A stretch of 56,312 nt of DNA, from contig JAJTBE010000102.1 of the NCBI GenBank assembly GCA_021287065.1, positions 1 through 56,312 of the forward strand, read 5' to 3'. The notes beneath the pieces are model-generated. The model searched no databases. It saw nothing but the letters and a program-made list of their open reading frames with translations, and was not told where the DNA came from. This DNA comes from Bacillota bacterium (lineage in GTDB: Bacteria > Vulcanimicrobiota > JAJTBE01). Shown here piece after piece: positions 1-8,126 of this stretch. The position numbers were made by a program, and so were the translations under genes. The first letter of the stretch is position 1. Every line of letters begins with the position of its first letter.

Positions 1-935
1 AGCTATATGCGCTTATTGAACGTGTATAAGACCAAGATCCATTAAAACAAGGATTGAAACTAAAGATCTTTTTTGGTATAAACGATAATCGCCGAGTATA
101 AGACCAAGATCCATTAAAACAAGGATTGAAACAAATACAAAACAGGAGGAAACAAACATGGGAAGATCGTATAAGACCAAGATCCATTAAAACAAGGATT
201 GAAACTCCCCTAACTTAATTAAACCACCACCCAAAATAGTCATGTATAAGACCAAGATCCATTAAAACAAGGATTGAAACCCGAAGATTATTATCGGCAT
301 AATCCTGAAAAGCATGTATAAGACCAAGATCCATTAAAACAAGGATTGAAACTTTTGCAGGGGATCGCCGGGAAGTCCAATACCGAATGTATAAGACCAA
401 GATCCATTAAAACAAGGATTGAAACTCAATCTCTTCGCATTTTTTCCCGTCAAGATTAAAATCGTATAAGACCAAGATCCATTAAAACAAGGATTGAAAC
501 ACTTGCTGCTTTTTGTAAGCAGTATTGCTTATCGAGTATAAGACCAAGATCCATTAAAACAAGGATTGAAACTCTTAGTCTTTACCTCAGAAAAGCCATA
601 TATCTTACCGTATAAGACCAAGATCCATTAAAACAAGGATTGAAACATTAAAAATTCTCTGAGTGCAGACTTTCCGACATGTATAAGACCAAGATCCATT
701 AAAACAAGGATTGAAACAACCAGGGGAATGATTCGATTTCATATCCGCCCAGTGTATAAGACCAAGATCCATTAAAACAAGGATTGAAACTCAGATGCGG
801 ATTCCGGCTACTTCAGCAGGGGAAACGTATAAGACCAAGATCCATTAAAACAAGGATTGAAACTGAAAGATACCGGGGTAAATCTGACTGCAAACAATGT
901 ATAAGACCAAGATCCATTAAAACAAGGATTGAAAA
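1..935 (+). CRISPR. CRISPR array, leader-distal end (13 repeats, 12 complete spacers)
   Basis: A 37-bp repeat that begins GTATAAGACC and ends GGATTGAAAC starts at 24, 96, 169, 244, 316, 389, 464, 536, 610, 681, 754, 827 and 899. The spacers between are 34-38 bp and all different. Bases 1-23 look like the end of another spacer, so the array continues left of the window. The 3' end ATTGAAAC is the typical 8-nt crRNA 5' handle of type I and III systems, so transcription is inferred on the plus strand with the leader outside. The repeat at 899-935 ends in AAAA instead of AAAC, as expected at the leader-distal end. A spacer-sized stretch (936-972) and the first 8 bases of one more repeat (973-980) follow before the array is broken. 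No cas gene is present in the window, so the subtype cannot be assigned. Confidence 0.98.
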
Positions 936-977
936 CCGCCTTTCTCCGTGATGAAGTTTGCCGGTATCCGGAGTATA

Positions 978-1110
978 AGAGATTGTGTAAAGACTAACCC
1001 GAACGACGTAGCGCAGGTCTTTAGACCTGCTATGTAGTTGCCTGTCAAAATGACACATACAACATATAGTGTCAAACATCTTAGTTTTGACCAAGACAGC
1101 AAGGCTAAAC
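978..1110 (-). repeat. MITE-like element D, copy 1 (interrupts the CRISPR end)
   Basis: This stretch starts with AGAGATTGTGTAAA and matches, in inverse orientation, the complete element at 14126-14283. The shared part includes the hairpin AGGTCTTTAGACCT and the string AGACAGCAAGGCTAAA. The right end is missing: after AGGCTAAA the sequence switches to CAGGCTGCGCCAAAAC, which is the reverse complement of the left flank of the copy at 1605. A rearrangement between the two copies therefore seems likely. The left end abuts a partial CRISPR repeat (GTATAAGA at 973). No coding potential is seen. Confidence 0.7.
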
Positions 1111-1230
1111 AGGCTGCGCCAAAACTCCGGTTTTGAATAGCTGACATTGAGTCTGTGGTAAATACCATCAAGTTTTTTCCAATTTGAGGAGCAAGACAGG
1201 AATTTTTGCGGCATGGTTATGGAACCAACA

Positions 1231-1368
1231 CCAGACTTCACAGGCTGTCCTTCAACTAAATTTTACATATTTTTTCCACAACTAATAGGTGGTCGTTATG
1301 CAAACCACGCTACATATCGTGGGATACATTTGTTTTGAGCGAGTTGAAGGACAGCCTGTTCAGTCTGG
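1231..1368. repeat. Palindromic element with 27-bp terminal inverted repeats
   Basis: Bases 1231-1257 and 1342-1368 are inverted repeats with two mismatches; the core is CAGGCTGTCCTTCAACT against AGTTGAAGGACAGCCTG. They enclose 84 bp that encode nothing recognisable. The size and ends are like a small non-autonomous mobile element, though no flanking target duplication is obvious. Confidence 0.55.
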
Positions 1369-1604
1369 TGGACTGCAAGCTTACAACCACAAGTCCTAAA
1401 CTGTTTTAACAGTTTACCGGAAAACGCCAGTGTGGAAATCCGGGAAACCATTAAAATGGTTTAAAGCCCGTGGTTATGCGGTTCTGGCTGTCACCGGGTT
1501 AAAACCCGGTGTTGGTTCCAGGGGCTTCGGGATTAATGAAATATAGAGTTGACAGCTGCCGAAATAAATCAGATATGAATAATATGTGCGGTTTTGGCGC
1601 AGCC

Positions 1605-1711
1605 TGTTTAGACCTGCTATATAGTTGCTTATCAAAACAACACATACAACATATAGCATCAAATATCTTCATTTTGACCCGGACAGCAAGGCTAAAGCCT
1701 TGCGCTACTTG
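1605..1711 (-). repeat. Element D, copy 2 (internal fragment)
   Basis: This stretch repeats the interior and one end of the element at 14126-14283 and 978-1110: TTTAGACCTGCTATATAG, then CACATACAACATATAGC, then GACAGCAAGGCTAAAGCC and TTGCGCTACTTGTTT. The opposite terminal repeat is lost. It is flanked by another dispersed motif (TTTAAAGCCCGTGGTTATG at 1461 and 1810, each followed by AAAACCCGGTGTTGGTTCC). Confidence 0.6.
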
Positions 1712-1873
1712 TTTTTAAGGGCATTTTTCAGGTTACAAAATCAAATCTTGTAAAAATCAATGGTTTCGGTTTAGGGGCAAATTCTATAAAAGGGAAAGCA
1801 TTAAAATAGTTTAAAGCCCGTGGTTATGGGGTTTTACTTTTCACCGGCTTAAAACCCGGTGTTGGTTCCAGGG

Positions 1874-2216
1874 CAATGCTCATGAATTAAGACATGGATT
1901 TACCTGATCGATCACGAGAATTGCAACCATACGCCCAACTCCCAGAGAAAACTTTTTGAAAAAAGTTTCCTCCGGACCTCCATCCCAAAACTTTTGAATT
2001 GAGGGACCGACCAGGGGATTTGGACCGACGGGGGTTAGGGACCGACCAGGAGACCGTGGGGATTGGAGACCGACCGGAGACCGTGGGAATTTGAGGACCG
2101 TCAACGGAACCACGCTTTTTTGGAAAAGCGAGGTTGCCCTCCGAACCTCCCTCCTTGAAAAACAGGGGTATTGGGCTGGGGGATTTGAGTGGATTTCACT
2201 AATTCAGCGGTATTGG
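1874..2216 (+). repeat. MITE-like element A, copy 1
   Basis: This is one of five copies in the window of a roughly 190-340 bp element. The ends are an imperfect inverted repeat, CAATGCTCATGAATTA at left and TAATTCAGCGGTATTG at right. Inside are hairpins of the type AAACTTTTTGAAAAAAGTTT and CGCTTTTTTGGAAAAGCG, separated by a variable run of GGACCGACCGG-like units. The copy has no credible reading frame; short frames in it are by-products of the hairpins. Confidence 0.75.
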
Positions 2217-2612
2217 GTTCCAGGGGCTTCAGGTTTAATGAAAGATAGTCAAATACAATGTTAAAATGGGTTTAGATTAATTGTAAGAATTGTTTTTATA
2301 CAATCTCTAAAGCCCGGCGCTACTTTGTTTAATTTAATCCATATTTACAAAATCAGGATTAAAGCACATTGGTAACTTTTATATTATGTTAATCCCATTG
2401 AATCGGTTATAAAATCCGGTATCATGTCAATTTCCGGACAGGTTGTTTTTGGTGGTTGATTTATTGGAAAGACCATAAAAAGCTCACTTCGAAAGAAATA
2501 TATGATCACACAAAAGAAACAGATGCCCGCTACGGAAGAAATTAAAGATTATACGGAAGAAACAAAAGGTTCCCCGGAAAAGATTTTCACGGAAGAGTAA
2601 TTCTTTCTGGTA
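2217..2612. other. Gene-free stretch with a doubtful 32-codon frame
   Basis: No recognisable gene is seen. A fragment related to the end of element D lies near 2300 (ATACAATCTCTAAAGCCC). An ATG at 2502 opens a 32-codon, glutamate-rich frame that ends at 2600. It has no convincing ribosome binding site and may be the remnant of a longer frame, since the same frame is open back to 2460. The downstream pnkp gene is convergent with it. Confidence 0.4.
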
Positions 2613-5162
2613 TTACAATCTCGGATCCACAGGTTCACTTTCGAGGGCGAGGACTGCGAATGCACATTGGTGGTAGCGGTAGAGAGGTTCTCCGTTTACA
2701 AATCTCTGCAGGGATTCTATTCCAAGGGCGAATTCCTGAAGTGCGAGCCTTCTTTTAACAGACAACCCTCTTGCACGAAGTCTTTCGAGGTTGTCTGGCA
2801 AGGTGTATTCGGGTCCGTAGATCAGCCTGAGGTATTCTCTGCCGCGGCATTTTACAGCGGGCTGGATTATGGATTTTCCGTTGTGTGCAGTAAAATCGAA
2901 AGGTTTGACTACCATACCCTCTCCGCCGTTTTCAGTCAGGGTTTTCCACCATTCGATACAATGGGAAATACTTTCTTCACTGGAAAGATCCACTATTCTG
3001 TATGGAGTTGCCAGTAGCAGCGACGGATCCTGACTGCAAAAGGCGCTGATTTTTTCCATGTGCCAGACATGATCTTTGTGGGTATAAACTGACTTTTCGC
3101 CTGCCAGAATATGGAAGGGCGCTATTTTCACATCTTCGATGGAATCCACTTTCCAGCAGTAGTTTCCGTATGCTTTTCTGAAAAGCTCAGAGGCGTTGAG
3201 TCTGAAGGAGTATTTTTCGAGAAGGGTGGAAACATCCAGACCTCTTTCCGATGCTTTTTCAAGAGATTCAACAGCGCACCGGGAAGCTGCGGATGAGGAA
3301 GCTCCTACGGCGGCATACTGCTGGCGGAGTAATTCCCTTGCCTTGAGGGACCAGGGCATAAGTTCGCAGTCGAGGCAGAGCCAGTCGGTTTCAAATTCAT
3401 CCCAAATTCCGGATTTTTCCAGAGAATTGTTAATCCGGTTCAGTATCAGGGTTTCCAGTTCCACATCCTCAAAGAATCTTCTGCCGGTTCTGGTGTAAAT
3501 AATTCCGGGTTCTGATGAATCAATGCCGAATCTTCTTTCTGCAGCTCCCCTATTTCTGCAGACTATCACAACGGCACGGGATCCCATATGTTTCTGTTCG
3601 CATACGACTTTTTCCACATTATTTTTAGCATAATATGCAAGTGCTTCGTGCGGAAATTCAAGATATCCGGGTTCTGCGGCGGTTTCAGCCGGCGACATGG
3701 TGGGAGGCAGATAAATGAGCCACCTTGGATCGGCGGCATATCTGCTCATAGCTTCGAGGGCTGCTCTTCCGTTTTCTTCCCTTATGTTTACCCTGTGATG
3801 GAGTTTTGTCTCAATGGAGAGGTTTCCCATAACATCGTTTATTTCAGGAAGCCCGTCATATCTGACAGGTTTGTTTTCTGGGGAATCAATGGGAATTAAT
3901 GGTTTCGCCGGTTCATAATACATTTTTAACGCGGGTACGCTTACGATTTCTTTTTCGGGCCAGCGCAGTGCAGTCAGGTTTCCGCCGAATACACAGCCTG
4001 TATCAACGCAGATGGTTTTGTTAAGCCATGCCGGTTCAGGAACGGGAGTATGTCCGTAAACCACTGTGGCACTGCCTCTGTAGTCCGCAGCCCAGTTGTA
4101 TCTTACAGGAAGACCGTATTCATCGGTTTCACCCGTGGTTTCACCATAAAGGGCGAAATCCCTGACCTTACCGGAACCTCTGCCCTGCATTTCCTCTTTC
4201 ATACCGGCATGAGCAACAACAAGCCTGCCTTCATCAAGAACATAATGGCTTACAAGGCTATCCAGAAATACAGAAACCTCCTGCCTGAACTCTTCAGTTT
4301 CCTGAGAGAGTTGATCCATGGAATTCTGAAGCCCATGATTCAAAGTAACATTTCTCCCTGACAAAGCTTTTATAAGCTTTTTGTCATGGTTTCCGGGAAC
4401 GCAGAAGACATTGCCGCCTTTGCTGATTTCCATAATTAATCTGAGAGTTTCGGCAATTTTTGGTCCCCGGTCGCAATAATCGCCAAGAAAAACAGGTTTT
4501 CTGTTATCAGGATGATAAATGGTTCTTCCGTTTTCGCCCTGCAGCACCTGATACCCAAGTTTATCAAAAAGCTGAAGCAGTTCATCATAACAGCCGTGGA
4601 TGTCGCCGATAACATCGAAAGGTCCATGCTCGCTTTTTCTGTTATTCCAAAGGGGTTGTCTTGTGATTTCAACATTTTCCGCTTCAGAAGGATCCTTTAA
4701 AACAAAAACATGCCTGAATCCCTCTTTTTTCAAACTTCTCAACGCCTGCTTCATCTGGCGGGTCTGCCTTGTAATCACATGGTTGCCGAAGTTTCTGTCG
4801 GATCTGTTATTATTGCGTTCACGACATATTTTTTCAGGATAATCAAAAACTATGGCACAGGGAATACAATGATATTTTCTTGCAAGTTCCAGAAGGGGTT
4901 TTCTCGCCTCAGGCTGCACATTGGTTGCATCCACTACGGTGAGTTTTCCGAGGGTCAGTCTTTTTGAAATTATAGTATGAAGAAGATCGAAAGCTTCAGA
5001 ACTGACAGACTGATTGTTCTCATCATCACTTATAAGCTTCCGGCAGAAGTCGGATGAAACGGATTCTGAGGGCAGAAAATTAGCGGCGGCAAAAGTGGAT
5101 TTTCCTGAACCGGAAGCTCCCACAAGAATTACAAGGGCAAGTTCGGGCAATGTTATATTCAT
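2613..5162 (-). CDS. pnkp: Polynucleotide kinase-phosphatase-ligase (bacterial Pnkp), RNA repair
   Basis: This enzyme heals and seals broken RNA. Three domains are visible in the family order. The N-terminal 5'-kinase has P-loop GASGSGKST at residues 15-23, with K21, S22, D38, R41 and R116 at the same numbers as in Clostridium thermocellum Pnkp. The central calcineurin-like 2',3'-phosphatase has GDIHG at 186-190, GDYCDRGP near 227 and GNHD near 257. The C-terminal ligase/adenylyltransferase has the motif I lysine K524 in EQKHMGSR, and EGMVVKP near 765. The length of 849 residues is close to the 870 of the C. thermocellum enzyme. The start codon overlaps the hen1 stop (ATGA), so the two are translationally coupled. 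All catalytic motifs are intact. Known family role: repair of tRNAs cut by ribotoxins, acting with Hen1. Confidence 0.97.
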   Translation of the reverse strand: MNITLPELALVILVGASGSGKSTFAAANFLPSESVSSDFCRKLISDDENNQSVSSEAFDLLHTIISKRLTLGKLTVVDATNVQPEARKPLLELARKYHCIPCAIVFDYPEKICRERNNNRSDRNFGNHVITRQTRQMKQALRSLKKEGFRHVFVLKDPSEAENVEITRQPLWNNRKSEHGPFDVIGDIHGCYDELLQLFDKLGYQVLQGENGRTIYHPDNRKPVFLGDYCDRGPKIAETLRLIMEISKGGNVFCVPGNHDKKLIKALSGRNVTLNHGLQNSMDQLSQETEEFRQEVSVFLDSLVSHYVLDEGRLVVAHAGMKEEMQGRGSGKVRDFALYGETTGETDEYGLPVRYNWAADYRGSATVVYGHTPVPEPAWLNKTICVDTGCVFGGNLTALRWPEKEIVSVPALKMYYEPAKPLIPIDSPENKPVRYDGLPEINDVMGNLSIETKLHHRVNIREENGRAALEAMSRYAADPRWLIYLPPTMSPAETAAEPGYLEFPHEALAYYAKNNVEKVVCEQKHMGSRAVVIVCRNRGAAERRFGIDSSEPGIIYTRTGRRFFEDVELETLILNRINNSLEKSGIWDEFETDWLCLDCELMPWSLKARELLRQQYAAVGASSSAASRCAVESLEKASERGLDVSTLLEKYSFRLNASELFRKAYGNYCWKVDSIEDVKIAPFHILAGEKSVYTHKDHVWHMEKISAFCSQDPSLLLATPYRIVDLSSEESISHCIEWWKTLTENGGEGMVVKPFDFTAHNGKSIIQPAVKCRGREYLRLIYGPEYTLPDNLERLRARGLSVKRRLALQEFALGIESLQRFVNGEPLYRYHQCAFAVLALESEPVDPRL

Positions 5163-6562
5163 TTTTTCACCTCATAAAAAACACACATCTGGGTAGGAGC
5201 GCCAAGATCAGGATCTTCTTCACCAATGCCAGAAAATTCAACAGTATAACCGTAAGCAGCAGCAGTCTTTTCAGCCCATTCCCTGAATTGTGCTCTGGTC
5301 CACTCAAACCTGTGGTCCTTATGGCGAAGGCTTCCCGCAGGTATTGACTCAAACAGGGAGTTATACTCAATATTGGGGGTTGAAACCACAACCACGGCAG
5401 GTTTAATATATCCGAAAATATTTGTTTCAAATGCGGAAAAAGCATAAGGATCCAGATGTTCTATGACTTCCGGCAGAATTAGGGCGTCGTATCCCCTGAA
5501 GCGGTCGTCCCTGTAGGAAAGGGAAGCCTGGAATAATTTCACCCTGCCGTTACGGGCTTTGGAGAATCTCTCAGGGTCAAGTTTATCTGCAGCTTTTTCA
5601 AGTATTTTTGCAGAAACATCGGAACCTGCAATCTCAGTAAAAAACGGATCTTTAGCAAGAACCATAAGCATTCTGCCTTCTCCGCAGCCTGTTTCGATAA
5701 TTTTTCTGCATCCTGCAGCTTTCAGAACTTCCGTAATTCCGGCATATCTTAAATCTTTCAGGGGAATCCGGGACTCAATGGCATCTTCCGGGCTTTTGTA
5801 TCCTTCCTGATTTTCATTTTCCTTCGATTCATCATCGCCAAGTCTGGCAAAAGCTTCACGGGCAAGATAATGTCTGTGTTTCAGATATCTTTCAACTATC
5901 AGTTTTTTCTCAGGATGGGAAGAAAGCCAGCCTTCGCCTCTGTGCATAAGCTTACTTACCTCATCATCCCCCACCCAGTAATGTTTTTCATCATCAAGAA
6001 CAGGCAGAAGGACATAAAGATGGGTCAGAAGTTCGGAAACTGTTTTTTCACATTGCAAATCAAGTGTGTAATAACTGCTTTCTCCCCATTCGGGAAATTT
6101 TTCATCAAGGGTATGCCTTACCACATCAACTTTATAGCCAAGTGGTTCAAACAGTTTTCTGATTACCTGTTCGCCTCCGCGCGCATATACAACGGCAATT
6201 TTAACTTCCAGAGGCAGAGGCTGCCCGGGCAATTCTGGATTTTTATTGCAGACGCCTCTCAAAGCGCTTGAGAATATCCTTGCGATGGCTACGCTCATAA
6301 AGGATGATGCCACATAGGGCCTGTCGTTGATGTAATGTTCAAGGGGTCCTGATTCCATGCTGCCGGTTCTGCCCCTGACAAGTGCCACCGGATCTACATC
6401 TGCAAGAATAACGGCGGTACAGCGCTCTTCTGAAGATTCGGGATAAAAAACATGGACTTTACCCCAGGAAACAGCAAATTCCTGAACTGCATCGGGGTTT
6501 TTGTGGAGTATGTATCCGAGGTTTGCAGCCGGTGGTTTTGAGCTGGTAATAGAAATAAACAC
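5159..6562 (-). CDS. hen1: 3'-terminal RNA ribose 2'-O-methyltransferase Hen1
   Basis: Hen1 methylates the 2'-OH at the 3' end of the broken RNA before Pnkp seals it, so that the same bond cannot be cut again. The N-terminal half (about 1-245) is the bacterial Hen1-specific domain that activates the Pnkp ligase. The C-terminal half is a SAM-dependent methyltransferase with ETGCGEG at 290-296 and the metal-binding set E365, E368, H369 (PEVIEH) and H417 (RHKDHRFEW). The length of 467 residues is normal. The start is GTG at 6562 with a GGGGG Shine-Dalgarno six bases upstream. The gene lies 18 bp after the TPR lipoprotein and overlaps pnkp by 4 bp, so the three are likely one transcript. Confidence 0.96.
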   Translation of the reverse strand: MFISITSSKPPAANLGYILHKNPDAVQEFAVSWGKVHVFYPESSEERCTAVILADVDPVALVRGRTGSMESGPLEHYINDRPYVASSFMSVAIARIFSSALRGVCNKNPELPGQPLPLEVKIAVVYARGGEQVIRKLFEPLGYKVDVVRHTLDEKFPEWGESSYYTLDLQCEKTVSELLTHLYVLLPVLDDEKHYWVGDDEVSKLMHRGEGWLSSHPEKKLIVERYLKHRHYLAREAFARLGDDESKENENQEGYKSPEDAIESRIPLKDLRYAGITEVLKAAGCRKIIETGCGEGRMLMVLAKDPFFTEIAGSDVSAKILEKAADKLDPERFSKARNGRVKLFQASLSYRDDRFRGYDALILPEVIEHLDPYAFSAFETNIFGYIKPAVVVVSTPNIEYNSLFESIPAGSLRHKDHRFEWTRAQFREWAEKTAAAYGYTVEFSGIGEEDPDLGAPTQMCVFYEVKK

Positions 6563-6580
6563 TTTGCCCCCTGTTGAATA

Positions 6581-7936
6581 TTATAGTCTGTTCAAATCAT
6601 AATTCTGGTTTTTAAGCATTTCCATCGATTTCTGACGAAGCCAGATTTTGGGAAGTTTTTTTGATGATATAATCAAATCATCAACAGCTTCCTTTTTCTT
6701 CCCGAGTTTTAGTTTTGCAAGCGCTCTGCCATAATAAGCCTGATAGATTTCCGGGTCTGATTTCAGGGCAGCATCAAAATTTGCGACAGCTTTTTTGTTA
6801 TCCCCAAGGATGTAATAGCCGTAGCCAATATTGCAGAACTCATTGTCAAAGGGATTATCGAGGTCTTCGGTTATTGCTATTCCCTTTTTAATCTGCTCTT
6901 TTATTGCTGCATCATTTTTACCCATCAGATATGCGGCAATTCCGTCGGCAAGCATCACAGGACCGGTTATGTCAACTTCCCTGACGCTGAAAGTATAAAC
7001 CTTTGTTTTACACTTACGGGCGATTTCAAAATCGTTTCTCGCCTTATCAAACTTCCCCATCCACATATAGACCAGACCTCTTTCGTAATGGGAAATTGTG
7101 GATTCCGGCTGAAGTTTTACTGAATAATCCAGATCTTTCAGTGCTTTTTCATAATCAAATCTGTCTGCAAAAAGAACGCCTCTGGCATGATATGCTTCAT
7201 AAAAATCATCTTCGTATTTAACTGCGTTATTCAGATCATCCAGAGCTTCCTTCCATTTTTTCTCCCTGATGAGTATTCTTGCTCTTCCGAAATAGGAATG
7301 GGAAAATTCGGGATTCAGCTCTACAGCTTTATTAAAATCCTTTAAGGAATCATCAAATTTCAGTGTATAATATTCTGCAAAAGCCCGGTTGTCGAAGCAT
7401 CCTGAGTTTTTGGGATCAAGTTTAATCACTCTGTCGTACCAGATGATGGCTGTTGAATAATCGAGTTTTTTGGCATAGCAGATACCTACGCCATGCAGAG
7501 CGCCTACATTCTGAGGATCTTTTTCAAGAGCTTTATCAAACTGTTTTCTGGCATTGTCGATGTCCCACATAACAAGATGAAAATTGCCGAGATTGACATA
7601 AGTTTCCGGATTATCTGGATTCAATGACTGTGCTTTTTTGAAGTTCTCAAGGGCTTTGTCATACATCTTCTTGCCGAAATATGCTCTGCCTCTTGCGGTG
7701 TAGAGTTCTTCAGAATTTTTATTTTTAGAAATTTCACCATCAAGAATTTTTATCGCTTCGTCAAATTTCTTTTCGTCTATGAGCTTTAAAGATGCTTCAA
7801 GGCTTCCGTTTCCTGAAGGCGAAGGTTGTGCTCCCTGTCCCGGACCGGTTTGGGGAGGGGTTTTTATATTAGTACAGGAAACAGATACAAACACAAGCAT
7901 AACCATAAAAAAATAAACAATGATGTTTTTCTTCAT
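6581..7936 (-). CDS. TPR-repeat lipoprotein
   Basis: The product has a signal peptide ending in the lipobox VSVSC (cysteine about residue 21 from the ATG at 7936). A Pro/Gly/Ser linker follows, then about eleven 34-residue tetratricopeptide repeats with the usual A.AYxxRGxxY and LNPDNPE-type motifs. It is therefore predicted to be membrane-anchored on the outer face and to scaffold protein contacts. An in-frame GTG at 7951 would add five residues; the ATG gives a more natural signal peptide. It sits 18 bp before hen1 on the same strand, so it may be co-expressed with the RNA-repair genes, although no functional link is evident. The specific role is unknown. Confidence 0.85.
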   Translation of the reverse strand: MKKNIIVYFFMVMLVFVSVSCTNIKTPPQTGPGQGAQPSPSGNGSLEASLKLIDEKKFDEAIKILDGEISKNKNSEELYTARGRAYFGKKMYDKALENFKKAQSLNPDNPETYVNLGNFHLVMWDIDNARKQFDKALEKDPQNVGALHGVGICYAKKLDYSTAIIWYDRVIKLDPKNSGCFDNRAFAEYYTLKFDDSLKDFNKAVELNPEFSHSYFGRARILIREKKWKEALDDLNNAVKYEDDFYEAYHARGVLFADRFDYEKALKDLDYSVKLQPESTISHYERGLVYMWMGKFDKARNDFEIARKCKTKVYTFSVREVDITGPVMLADGIAAYLMGKNDAAIKEQIKKGIAITEDLDNPFDNEFCNIGYGYYILGDNKKAVANFDAALKSDPEIYQAYYGRALAKLKLGKKKEAVDDLIISSKKLPKIWLRQKSMEMLKNQNYDLNRL

Positions 7937-8126
7937 AATCCTGTTTACCACCCGGAATGAATTATACAGATCAAACGAATCGGCAGAATTTCCCTGATTT
8001 CAGGAAGAACAAGCCTTCCGATACTATTCACCGGGGAAACCGGACAAATTCACCGCCTTAAACCGGCGGCATTGACTGTATTACAAGGTTTGTCATATTA
8101 AAGACAGAAGCAGATAACCCTTTGCC

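Noticed and set aside
813..1241. 142-codon minus-strand frame over the CRISPR end
   Set aside because: It translates CRISPR repeats and the adjoining mobile repeat; the repeated ILVLMDLGLIH string comes from the CRISPR repeat itself.
1..2612. cas genes next to the CRISPR array
   Set aside because: None is encoded in the window; they may lie to the left on the leader side.
8050..8070. CCGCC/GGCGG hairpin between the HEAT gene and the TPR lipoprotein gene
   Set aside because: The stem is only five base pairs and has no T-run on either strand, so it is not called a terminator.
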